A program made the position numbers and the translations under genes. Shown in pieces: positions 8,039 through 15,325 of a stretch of DNA of 46,353 nt. How positions within the stretch are numbered: the stretch's first letter is position 1; each line of letters starts with the position of its first letter. The stretch covers positions 1 through 46,353 of IMG/VR virus record IMGVR_UViG_3300034082_001069, one strand, 5' to 3'. This stretch comes from a virus. The notes beneath the pieces are model-generated. The model searched no databases and had not been told where the DNA came from. It worked only from the letters and a program-made list of their open reading frames with translations.

Positions 8039-9069
8039 AATATCTTATCAATAAACTGAATTGTAGATTCTAATAGGTTATCATTTTTAACAATATCTAA
8101 CCTTAGAACATCACCAGAGTTAATTTGTATTAAAATCAAATCGGTCCCATAATAATCATCGTTGATATAAACATCAAACGAACTTATATTAACTATTTCA
8201 CCAATTTTAATATCAACAACATAACTAAACAGTTGTGTTAGAGTTGTATTACCAACTAAAAACAACGCTTGATTTCCAGGACCTTCTTCAATAGGTTTTT
8301 TCTTATTACGTCTTGTCGTCTTTTTTTCAATCTCAACAACCTGTAATACCCTTGTTATTGCCGGAGAAACCTCAAATTCGTCTTCATCAATTAAAAACCC
8401 CAACATAGTAAATTCATATGTTTGAATGTAATACTTTCTTTTTTCAACATCAAATACCGATTCGTCAGCAATATTACCCATAACAATAGGAATATAATGA
8501 CCCTTAATTACCGCATATGCCTGTCTTGATGCAAACTTCTCAAGAATAATTTGATTAAGTTTATTTAATTCTCTCATTCTATTACAAATAATTTTAACAG
8601 AATAGGTAATATCTACCGGAACCGGTTGAGGTATAGTATAAACATCCATACCATTTCTTTGTCCGTCAAATGTTGGAACTTGAGCGTAAAAATATTGTCT
8701 TCTATTTGGTATGTTATATAAAACTGCCGGATTAGTCCCAAATTTAACTTCAGGCGTTCTAACAACAGTTATAAATGGGGGTTCAGCGTTTTTATCTATA
8801 TTTTGGAAATTCCAAGTTTCAGTGAATTGAGCCCAATTCTGAGTGGTAATTAAAATATCTACCGTTGGAATAGTTTTACCTTCAACAACAACTTTTAAAT
8901 CGTCTTTAACAAAATCTAAAAAACCTCTATCTAAGTCGGCATGCAATAAAGATTTGGGAAGATAAGTTCCGTCTTTATTGATTTTATCCAAAAGTTCGTG
9001 TCTTCTTGGTAAAAGAGTTTTGGACTCCGTTAGTGGTATATTTTTTTTTATTTTGTTTGGTAAACCCAT
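8035..9069 (-). CDS. Tail terminator/sheath stabilisation protein (gp15-like)
   Basis: A 344-residue protein just upstream of the sheath, where T4-like genomes carry gp15. The central part resembles gp15: a Pro-initiated strand and helix run (PVPVDITYSVKIICNRMREL, about 148-167), a stretch with QIILEKFASRQ, then IPIVMGNIADES and a strand with YYIQTYEFTMLGFLID. T4 gp15 caps the tail and joins it to the neck. The protein is longer than T4 gp15 (272 residues); an added C-terminal domain (from about residue 255) begins after a basic KKTTRRNKKKP linker and seems beta-rich. The N-terminal 40 residues are also extra. Assignment rests on pattern and gene order, not on a strong motif. Confidence 0.5.
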   Translation of the reverse strand: MGLPNKIKKNIPLTESKTLLPRRHELLDKINKDGTYLPKSLLHADLDRGFLDFVKDDLKVVVEGKTIPTVDILITTQNWAQFTETWNFQNIDKNAEPPFITVVRTPEVKFGTNPAVLYNIPNRRQYFYAQVPTFDGQRNGMDVYTIPQPVPVDITYSVKIICNRMRELNKLNQIILEKFASRQAYAVIKGHYIPIVMGNIADESVFDVEKRKYYIQTYEFTMLGFLIDEDEFEVSPAITRVLQVVEIEKKTTRRNKKKPIEEGPGNQALFLVGNTTLTQLFSYVVDIKIGEIVNISSFDVYINDDYYGTDLILIQINSGDVLRLDIVKNDNLLESTIQFIDKIF

Positions 9070-9081
9070 TTTATTGTTTTA

Positions 9082-9456
9082 TTATTCTATTGTTACGGTA
9101 TTAACCGGTAATCCAAATTTATCTTCAAATGATTTTTTCATTGGTTCCTTCCAATTATTGCCAAACATACTAGTTAATCTTTGCCAATCGTATCCATTAA
9201 CCTCTAAAATTGGTGCAGAATCTTTAAAAAATTTACTACCAATATCATTACCGTAATATTCTTTTTCAAAATAACTAAATATTAAATTTTCATTATAATC
9301 GTAGAAATCTGTTACATATGAGTTTTCAATCTCCGACATTTCTTCATCGTCCCAAACTTCAGGGTGTTTTAAAGTAAGTTCGGAAACATCATACATATTA
9401 TCGATATAATTATATATTGCGTCAAATAACCTACTCTCTGTTATTACTACTTTCAT
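9082..9456 (-). CDS. Small acidic hypothetical protein
   Basis: A 124-residue, Asp/Glu/Tyr-rich protein that I do not recognise. It begins MKVVITESRLFDAIYNYID and is predicted mainly helical, with no Cys, no signal peptide and no membrane segment. Its ATG (9456-9454) is embedded in the stop region of the upstream 9456-9968 gene (the stop TAA is followed by G to give TAATG), so translation is probably coupled. It sits between the gp14-like and gp15-like genes. A minor neck component or an assembly factor is possible, without direct evidence. Confidence 0.6.
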   Translation of the reverse strand: MKVVITESRLFDAIYNYIDNMYDVSELTLKHPEVWDDEEMSEIENSYVTDFYDYNENLIFSYFEKEYYGNDIGSKFFKDSAPILEVNGYDWQRLTSMFGNNWKEPMKKSFEDKFGLPVNTVTIE

Positions 9457-9968
9457 TATAATCCTCTAAATTCGTTATTTGTAACCGGAGATGCCATAAT
9501 AGTTCTATAGAACGGTTTATAACCCCCAATTGTATGTTTATTGTCTGATGTTACCCTTCCATCGTTATTAACAGTGTAATACCTCACTTTATCTTCAGTT
9601 TCGTAGTATCCAATGTAATCACCATAACTAATATCAATTTCCAATTCTTCCAAATCTCTTTGATAGACAGATACTTTCATATTACCCGGTTCCATTTGGT
9701 CAATTTTAGATGTTCCTAAATATTTGTTCTCAGGAGCCATAATTTGAACATATCCTTTAAATTCAACCGGTGGTAAAAACTTGATACCATCCACGGATGT
9801 CTCACCATACACGTCATCAGCTTTTGTCTTATATCTATCAACACGGTATAGAACTAATGTAAAGTTCATATCATTATGCAACCATTCAGAACCAAAATCT
9901 TGTTCTAATGTAAAATCCTCGGCTCCGAAGAACTTTCCTATTCTTGTAATTGGTACTTTATTATTCAT
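9456..9968 (-). CDS. Neck protein (gp14-like)
   Basis: A 170-residue protein if translation starts at the ATG at 9968. I chose this start because it overlaps the upstream stop as ATGAATAA; a GTG at 9983 would add five residues. The segment FTLVLYRVDRYKTKADDVYG (about 36-55) followed by ETSVDGIKFLPPVEFKGYVQ matches the T4-like gp14 neck family, in which a structural Asp-Val-Tyr-Gly-Glu stretch precedes a beta domain. The later LEELEIDISYGDYIGYYE also fits. gp14 joins the head portal to the tail. Order gp14-gp15-gp18-gp19 is the T4 order. The gp13-like partner is about 3 kb away on the other strand. T4 gp14 is longer (256 residues). Confidence 0.5.
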   Translation of the reverse strand: MNNKVPITRIGKFFGAEDFTLEQDFGSEWLHNDMNFTLVLYRVDRYKTKADDVYGETSVDGIKFLPPVEFKGYVQIMAPENKYLGTSKIDQMEPGNMKVSVYQRDLEELEIDISYGDYIGYYETEDKVRYYTVNNDGRVTSDNKHTIGGYKPFYRTIMASPVTNNEFRGL

Positions 9969-10269
9969 AATTAAATTTTTCACTTCTTGTTCCGGAGTTA
10001 TTAATAATCACCCTTAATCCAAAATAATTTTGAATATCTTTTATTATTTGGTAATTCCACTCATTTCGTACAACATTTTTAGTAACAACATAACTTAAAT
10101 ATTTACTACCATCAGGAACAATATACATTATACTCATATAATATTCGTCTTTATCACCTGTTGGTCTTAATTCAAACTCAATATCCGAAACGCCACTTGG
10201 TTTAGTTATATCTAAATACCTTTTAATTATCTTATAATCTCGGTCAAAGTTTATTGGTTCATTATTCAT
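9961..10269 (-). CDS. Small hypothetical protein
   Basis: A 102-residue protein, not recognised. It begins MNNEPINFDRDYKIIKRYLD and looks like an alpha/beta domain with strands SDIEFELRP, YYMSIMYIVP and YLSYVVTKNV and a C-terminal helix before FGLRVIINNSG. It has no Cys pair, signal peptide or membrane segment. The stop overlaps the start of the gp14-like gene by eight bases, so the two are probably co-translated. It is first in the leftward unit and divergent from the helicase gene; 18 bases separate the two starts. Confidence 0.6.
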   Translation of the reverse strand: MNNEPINFDRDYKIIKRYLDITKPSGVSDIEFELRPTGDKDEYYMSIMYIVPDGSKYLSYVVTKNVVRNEWNYQIIKDIQNYFGLRVIINNSGTRSEKFNYE

Positions 10270-10272
10270 ATT

Positions 10273-10282
10273 GATAAATATT
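10273..10282 (-). promoter_or_regulatory. AATATTTATC motif in divergent intergenic gap
   Basis: The 18-base gap between divergent starts at 10269 and 10288 contains AATATTTATC on the minus strand, a near match to the recurrent AATATTTATA element. It would drive the neck-gene unit. Confidence 0.25.
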
Positions 10283-10287
10283 GAGAA

Positions 10288-12093
10288 ATGTGTTATATTT
10301 CTATAAAAAGATTAAATTTGGAAAACAACACATCCGATAATTCTAATTTAACAATAGAACAACGAGCAATATCTCTTCTTGGAACTTATCAGGGAGCAAA
10401 CAACCACATCTTAAAATTAAAATTTCAAAAGGAATCAAATAAACGATTTTTTCCTACAAGAGCTCAATGCGATTACATAATAAATTATTACGAAGTTACA
10501 CCAAAGGTAGCCAAACGATGGGTTGATTTAGACCCCTACTTTGCCAAAAAAATTGCCGACGAAAAATTATTACTTAAAATCCCCGAACAGGTATGGGTAG
10601 AAAAGCTATTAGTTGAGAAAGAAAAATCCTACCACGTTTGGGGAAAAATATTGGAGAACGAAACTATCCACGATTTTTGGTTACCGAAAGGTGCTTTGAT
10701 TAAAACACACACAATTAAGAATATTGTTGTGGATTATTCAAAATACTCTCATAGACCACCATTAGAACATCAAAAAGAAGCTATCGAAAAACTTGCCGGG
10801 TCTAAAAGATTCATCCTTGCCGATGATATGGGATTAGGTAAGACCACATCAACAATTATCGCCGCTTTAGAAACGGGTGCCAAAAAAATACTTATTATTT
10901 GTCCGGCATCTTTAAAAATTAACTGGCAAAGAGAGATTGAAAACTATTCTGATAGGAGTGTTTATATTTCTGAGGGTAAAAATTTCTCAATTGAGCATGA
11001 TTTTGTAATTGTTAATTACGATATTCTTAAAAACTTCTATGACCTCAAAAATAAGGAAAACTCTTTAATCACACAAGGAAATTTTGATTTAATTATCTTA
11101 GATGAAGCTCATTATGTTAGTAACGGACAAGCGGCGAGAACAAAGTTGGTTAATAGTTTTTCTAAAAAATGTGAAAGAGTTTGGTTATTAACCGGAACAC
11201 CTATGACTAACCGTCCGATGAATTATTTTAACCTATTATCGTTGGTTGAAAGTCCGGTAAGTAATAATTGGATGGCCTATGCCATTAGATATTGTCAAGG
11301 TTATCAATTTACTGCGGGAACTCGTAAAATATGGAATGTTACTGGAGCATCAAACTTAGAAGAATTGAGAGACCGAACATCAAGACAAGTTTTACGTAGA
11401 TTGAAAACGGAAGTTTTAGATTTACCCGAAAAAATTATTACACCGGTTTATTTAAGATTAAAATCAAAACTTTATGAAGGATTGATGGGGGAATACTACG
11501 ATTGGTATAATAAGAACCCCGATGAATCAACATCTCTAACGGTTCAGTTCAGTAAGTTAATGAAGGTTCGTCAAGTGATTGCCGAAGAAAAAATTAAAGA
11601 TACGATAGAATTAGCTGAAAATATTTTGGAACAAGACAAAAAAGTTATTATCTTTACCAACTTTACCGAAACATTAAACAGAATTGCCGACCATTTTGGA
11701 AAACAAGCCGTAAGATTAGATGGTTCAACATCAAAACCTCAAAGACAATATGCTGTGGACCAATTTCAAGATAACGAAAAGATTAAAGTATTTGTTGGTA
11801 ATGTAAAGGCCGCAGGTGTTGGTATCACTCTAACCGCAGCTGAAGCCGTAATTATTAATGACCTATCATTTGTCCCTGGTGATTTAGCCCAAGCAGAAGA
11901 TAGAGCGTACAGATACGGACAAAAAAATTCAGTATCCGTTTATTACCCAATTTTTGATAACAGTGTCGAAGCAATCATTTACGATATGGTAAATCAAAAG
12001 AAATTAAATATTGGAACTGTAATGGGGGATAATATTGAAGATAAAGGTGATTTTATTGGAGAACTTATGAACAAGATAAACAATCGGGGATAG
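10288..12093 (+). CDS. SNF2-family DNA helicase/translocase
   Basis: A 601-residue superfamily 2 ATPase of the SNF2 type. Motif I is ADDMGLGKTT (residues about 178-187), Ia is IICPASLKINW, motif II is DEAH (272-275), III is LTGTP (301-305), V is in the VGNVKAAGVGITLTAA segment and VI is QAEDRAYRYGQ, a hallmark of SNF2 enzymes such as the SMARCAL1/HARP group. These proteins move on double-stranded DNA and can remodel forks or displace bound proteins; T4 UvsW has a comparable role in recombination-dependent replication. The first 155 residues form an uncharacterised N-terminal domain. It heads a plus-strand unit with the nuclease-like gene 12123-12959. The start ATG at 10288 is the first after the divergent gap. 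Confidence 0.9.
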   Translation: MCYISIKRLNLENNTSDNSNLTIEQRAISLLGTYQGANNHILKLKFQKESNKRFFPTRAQCDYIINYYEVTPKVAKRWVDLDPYFAKKIADEKLLLKIPEQVWVEKLLVEKEKSYHVWGKILENETIHDFWLPKGALIKTHTIKNIVVDYSKYSHRPPLEHQKEAIEKLAGSKRFILADDMGLGKTTSTIIAALETGAKKILIICPASLKINWQREIENYSDRSVYISEGKNFSIEHDFVIVNYDILKNFYDLKNKENSLITQGNFDLIILDEAHYVSNGQAARTKLVNSFSKKCERVWLLTGTPMTNRPMNYFNLLSLVESPVSNNWMAYAIRYCQGYQFTAGTRKIWNVTGASNLEELRDRTSRQVLRRLKTEVLDLPEKIITPVYLRLKSKLYEGLMGEYYDWYNKNPDESTSLTVQFSKLMKVRQVIAEEKIKDTIELAENILEQDKKVIIFTNFTETLNRIADHFGKQAVRLDGSTSKPQRQYAVDQFQDNEKIKVFVGNVKAAGVGITLTAAEAVIINDLSFVPGDLAQAEDRAYRYGQKNSVSVYYPIFDNSVEAIIYDMVNQKKLNIGTVMGDNIEDKGDFIGELMNKINNRG

Positions 12094-12122
12094 CTCGGTT
12101 GTTTAATTAAAACAAGCCTATT

Positions 12123-12959
12123 ATGATAAATAATGAAAACAAAGTTTCTTTAGTACTTATTCAAACTAAAGCAGAAAAGTGTCTTCCAATTCAAATTGAA
12201 GAAATTAGACAACTTTTTAACACAAACCCCCGAGTTAAAGAAATCTTTAAAAACTCAATTAATAATGTTTTAAGAGAAGTATTCTCAGAAAACTACTACA
12301 TAAAAGGAGGTTATTCCGAAGGTGAATCATATGGTATATACGACTTAGAACAACCCGGTCGTTCCGTTATCAACAAATTAAACACAAACTATAGTTGTTT
12401 CTGTGTTCTTCTTAGAGATGTTAATAAAGTCCTGTCGTCTATGCAACATCCAATAATTGTTTTCAAATTTCAAACAGCTCTATCTCAAATAAATGAAGTT
12501 AAAAAATTTATAAACATAATCGAACAATATAAAGACCGAATCTTTAACACCAACTCCTCAACATTCCAATCACTTATGATGGTGTTAGGCCAAACCCACG
12601 CGTGGGGTCAAAAAAGAGAAGACACAACAGTTGAAATTCTTAAAAAACAATTCGGTGTTAATAATGTTATCCCTATCGGTAAATTAGGTAGTAGTGATGA
12701 TATGATTGGTGGAATTGATTGTGAAATAATTATTAATGATGAACGTAAAACAGCTCAAATCAAACCATTCACCCATTTAATCGGAGAACAAAATTTAACA
12801 TTTGTTATGGGTGCCGGTAATGTTAAAAAATATAAAACCGATTGGTTAATCTTCTCAAAAAATAATAAAGAAATTTTGGTGTTTGATAATAAAAATTCAA
12901 CAATTATTGACGGTAATTTTGTTTTTAACAAAGAGAATTTAATTTATACTCTTAGCTGA
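12123..12959 (+). CDS. Candidate PD-(D/E)XK nuclease
   Basis: A 278-residue protein. The C-terminal half looks like a restriction-endonuclease fold: a helix with E171 in DTTVEILKKQFG, a strand with D199 in MIGGIDCEIII, and Q212-I-K214 in KTAQIKPF, giving an E...D...QxK arrangement. Such domains cut DNA with divalent metal. The N-terminal half (1-150) is helical, with no recognised family. The gene follows the SNF2 helicase by 29 bases in the same direction, so they are likely co-transcribed and may act together in DNA processing, recombination or attack on other DNA. The assignment rests on motif spacing; Q in place of E/D is a known variant. If wrong, the protein is simply hypothetical. Confidence 0.45.
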   Translation: MINNENKVSLVLIQTKAEKCLPIQIEEIRQLFNTNPRVKEIFKNSINNVLREVFSENYYIKGGYSEGESYGIYDLEQPGRSVINKLNTNYSCFCVLLRDVNKVLSSMQHPIIVFKFQTALSQINEVKKFINIIEQYKDRIFNTNSSTFQSLMMVLGQTHAWGQKREDTTVEILKKQFGVNNVIPIGKLGSSDDMIGGIDCEIIINDERKTAQIKPFTHLIGEQNLTFVMGAGNVKKYKTDWLIFSKNNKEILVFDNKNSTIIDGNFVFNKENLIYTLS

Positions 12960-12970
12960 TATTTATATAG
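12958..12970 (+). promoter_or_regulatory. GATATTTATATAG motif before gp13-like gene
   Basis: GATATTTATATAG begins within the stop codon of the nuclease gene, 14 bases before the ATG at 12985. The 12-mer GATATTTATATA recurs exactly before both RHH genes. A promoter for neck-gene expression is inferred. Confidence 0.4.
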
Positions 12971-12984
12971 AAACACAAATCTAT

Positions 12985-14106
12985 ATGGCTGGAATTGCAG
13001 AACCGGAAAGAACCCAACTTTACACAAGAATCAAACACTTATTGGGAGCACCACTTCGTTCAATTGAAATCGAAGACGAAATGATGGATAGTTTAATGGA
13101 ATTATCAATTAGTGATTATTCACAATATATTCAAGATTGGTTAATTGAATCTCAATGGACATCATTAGCAAATTTAAATTTAGATACACAATCATTATCA
13201 CGAGCATTCATCACCAAAAGTTTGGATTATGAAACTCGTTATACTTACGCCTACTCCAAAATTGTTGGACTACAAGCGGGGGGTGATTGGGAACTTAAAA
13301 AAGATTTTGTTGAGTTAGTTCCTAACCAACAAATTTACGAAATTCCCGCTAATAGAGAAATTAATGAAGTAATGTGGTATACACCCGCAGAACTTAATAG
13401 TATATTACTAGACCCTTGGTCATTTGGTTCCTTAGGTGCAGCCGGATTAGGTGGTCCTGGGGGTTTTTCACAAATGGGTATGTCAGGGTCGATGTTTATG
13501 ATGCCAGCTTTTGATATGTTATTAAGATTACAAGAGAATAACATACAAAGAAGAATTATTGCCGGAGATTTAACTTATAAAATCACCGCTTTACCTGAAG
13601 GAAAAAAGGCTCTACATTTAATGCAAACACCGGGGGGTAAATTTGATTTTGGTCAAGCAACTATGAAGAGGGGGCGTGTTTGGTACTGGTATTATGATGC
13701 TGGACCTGCTGATAGAGATAAATGTTTAAAATCAAATCCGGATATCATTAAATTACCTTCAGATGTTCCTTTGGAAGGAATTGATTGGGTCGATTTAAAT
13801 AATCCTGCTCAAGTTTGGGTTCGTCGTTGGTTTACGGCATACGTGAAGGAAACATTATCAAGAGTTCGTGGTAAATTTAGTGGGAATATCAAAACACCGG
13901 ATAGTGAATTAACAATGGATTATCTATCGTTATCGACTGAAGCTAAAGACGAAAAAACAAAGTTAATTGAAGAGTTAATTGGTACTGAAGGTAGATTAAC
14001 AAGACTTAAACCTGAACGAGTTATGGAGAGAGAGGCCAAAATTGCAACTGACCTTAACACTAGTTTGAGATTTAGAGCAATGCCAAGACAAATATACGTA
14101 ATTTAA
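12985..14106 (+). CDS. Neck protein (gp13-like)
   Basis: A 373-residue protein similar in pattern to the T4 gp13 neck family. The N-terminus has LYTRIKHLLGAPLRSIEIED (about 11-30), followed by the MDSLMELSISDYSQYIQDWL helix. The C-terminal AQVWVRRWFTAYVKETLSRV segment and LTMDYLSLSTEAKDEKTKLI are also family-like. gp13 with gp14 forms the collar that closes the filled head and docks the tail. The middle holds a Gly/Met-rich loop (about 148-170: GSLGAAGLGGPGGFSQMGMS) that may be flexible. Length is close to family members (T4: 309). Unlike gp14, gp15, sheath and tube, this gene is on the plus strand with its own promoter-like motif. Confidence 0.6.
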   Translation: MAGIAEPERTQLYTRIKHLLGAPLRSIEIEDEMMDSLMELSISDYSQYIQDWLIESQWTSLANLNLDTQSLSRAFITKSLDYETRYTYAYSKIVGLQAGGDWELKKDFVELVPNQQIYEIPANREINEVMWYTPAELNSILLDPWSFGSLGAAGLGGPGGFSQMGMSGSMFMMPAFDMLLRLQENNIQRRIIAGDLTYKITALPEGKKALHLMQTPGGKFDFGQATMKRGRVWYWYYDAGPADRDKCLKSNPDIIKLPSDVPLEGIDWVDLNNPAQVWVRRWFTAYVKETLSRVRGKFSGNIKTPDSELTMDYLSLSTEAKDEKTKLIEELIGTEGRLTRLKPERVMEREAKIATDLNTSLRFRAMPRQIYVI

Positions 14107-14111
14107 TTTAT

Positions 14112-14456
14112 ATGACTTTTATAACAAGAACAAAAATTGGAAACAAATTATTCGGTTCAATGTCGAACCTACCAAATAAACCGGCAATTCAAATAATTAC
14201 AATCCCGGAACATAGAACAATTGGTGAAGAATTCATCTTAGTTAAAGATGTTCCTAATTGTAAAATTATTTTAGACCAAAATACTACAGAACATATTGTA
14301 ATTAAAACTTTAACAAAAGTAATGATTTTACCTATGATGGGTCTAATTGACGAACAATATGACGAAATATTTATTGACCGAGGTGCCGCGGTTGAATTTT
14401 TTAGAGTTGAGGGTAACTGGTACATTATTAGTTCTGATGGTTTAAAATTAGAATAA
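14112..14456 (+). CDS. Small hypothetical protein, probably virion-associated
   Basis: A 114-residue protein, starting five bases after the gp13-like gene and ending just before a terminator. It appears to be all beta: alternating hydrophobic strands (FILVKDVPNCKIILDQ, EHIVIKTLTKVMILPMM) and a closing EFFRVEGNWYIISSDG. A Gly-Asn-Trp-Tyr followed by a short turn is common at the end of small beta domains in phage capsid decoration or fibre-tip proteins. No known family is assigned. Its position suggests a structural or head-tail joining role. Confidence 0.6.
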   Translation: MTFITRTKIGNKLFGSMSNLPNKPAIQIITIPEHRTIGEEFILVKDVPNCKIILDQNTTEHIVIKTLTKVMILPMMGLIDEQYDEIFIDRGAAVEFFRVEGNWYIISSDGLKLE

Positions 14457-14457
14457 A

Positions 14458-14481
14458 AAAAGGTGTCTAACGACACCTTTT
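14458..14481. terminator. Bidirectional hairpin terminator
   Basis: AAAAGGTGTC pairs perfectly with GACACCTTTT around a TAAC loop. It lies between convergent genes (14456 plus, 14486 minus), has A and T runs on both sides, and can end transcription in both directions. Confidence 0.85.
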
Positions 14482-14485
14482 CTGT

Positions 14486-15139
14486 TTATAATATTTTACT
14501 TCCCTTACTTAAATTATCAAAAGCCCATAATGGTTGAAGGTTTGTATAATGACAAAGTTTATATAGTTCTTCTTCGGTGTTTGCCGATGATAAAGGGATT
14601 ATGTGGTCGATATGAATGTGTTGTCCCATTAACTTCCAAGACATTCCTTCTGTAAATTTTTGTTCTAAATACTCTTTAAGGAATTCCGGAGAACAACCAA
14701 CAATATCAAATGTTTTGTTTTTTTTAGTAACATTATTTGATTTTAAAAAAGTATTTAATCTTCGTCTAATATTTTCCGATAATCTATAAGTCGGATGTTC
14801 TAACCTTTGTTTTTTTCTATAATCATTAATTCGACATTTGTTAGATTTTAACCATAATTTACGTCTATTAGATTCTTTCTCGACATTATTTAACCTATAA
14901 GTTTTTTGAAGGTCTTTACATTTTTCTTTATTATTTTCCCAATATTCTTTATGTCTATTTGTTATTGTTTCTTTATTATTTTCCCAATATAATTTATTTT
15001 TATTTAGTATTATTTCTTTATTTAAATCATAATAAGATTTATCTCTAAGTAATTTACAACTTTTACATTCGGGTCTGCCGGTATAAAACATATTAATATC
15101 TTTTTCTTCTTTACACTTACTACAAATTTTTGTTTTCAT
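14486..15139 (-). CDS. HNH homing-type endonuclease (cassette 1)
   Basis: A 217-residue protein. An N-terminal zinc ribbon has CSKC (6-9) and CKSC (25-28). A long Lys/Asn-rich linker contains repeated YWENNKE units (about 51-75). The C-terminal HNH nuclease has HIDH (176-179), N200 and D208-N209 in TNLQPLWAFDNL, the beta-beta-metal fold of free-standing homing endonucleases. It would nick or cut DNA at a site in related phages lacking it. The gene overlaps the RHH gene upstream by 20 bases, exactly as in the pair at 24771-25521. It follows the DNA polymerase gene, a frequent target neighbourhood for homing endonucleases in T4-like phages. Confidence 0.85.
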   Translation of the reverse strand: MKTKICSKCKEEKDINMFYTGRPECKSCKLLRDKSYYDLNKEIILNKNKLYWENNKETITNRHKEYWENNKEKCKDLQKTYRLNNVEKESNRRKLWLKSNKCRINDYRKKQRLEHPTYRLSENIRRRLNTFLKSNNVTKKNKTFDIVGCSPEFLKEYLEQKFTEGMSWKLMGQHIHIDHIIPLSSANTEEELYKLCHYTNLQPLWAFDNLSKGSKIL

Positions 15140-15275
15140 AATATTCTTTAACTAGTTTTTCTATAATTCGGGAAGGCATTATTTTATCTTTTTTAATTTG
15201 ATTATAAAGTTCTCGGTCAATTGTTATACCAATTTTAATCTTTTTATCTTTCTCTTCTTTTTTAGGTCGTCCCAT
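15120..15275 (-). CDS. Ribbon-helix-helix protein paired with HNH (cassette 1)
   Basis: A 51-residue protein, start complement at 15273-15275, stop at 15120-15122. It opens MGRPKKEEKDKKIKIGITID, an AT-hook-like GRPKK followed by the strand KIKIGITID, then helices RELYNQIKKDK and RIIEKLVKEYYE. This is the RHH (CopG/Arc-type) DNA-binding fold. It closely resembles the protein at 24771-24926 (same length, same positions of RP-K, KIGI/KFGI, D-R-L and KEYY). Its 3' end overlaps the HNH start by 20 bases, so the two are translated together. It may repress its own promoter (the GATATTTATATA leader abuts its ATG) or help the endonuclease find its target; both are inferences. Confidence 0.75.
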   Translation of the reverse strand: MGRPKKEEKDKKIKIGITIDRELYNQIKKDKIMPSRIIEKLVKEYYENKNL

Positions 15276-15276
15276 A

Positions 15277-15288
15277 TATATAAATATC
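15277..15288 (-). promoter_or_regulatory. GATATTTATATA leader of RHH-HNH cassette 1
   Basis: The minus strand reads AAGATATTTATATA one base before the RHH ATG. The same 14 bases precede the RHH ATG of cassette 2, so the leader seems to belong to the cassette and may be promoter and operator at once. Such closeness to the start suggests a very short or absent leader if this is a -10 element. Confidence 0.45.
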
Positions 15289-15325
15289 TTATTTTATGTA
15301 AAAGTCAGGTTTTTATTCTTAATTT

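Noticed and set aside
12078-12104. Terminator after the helicase gene
   Set aside because: The stem is short and imperfect, with no T-run directly following; the nuclease-like gene follows closely and is probably co-transcribed.
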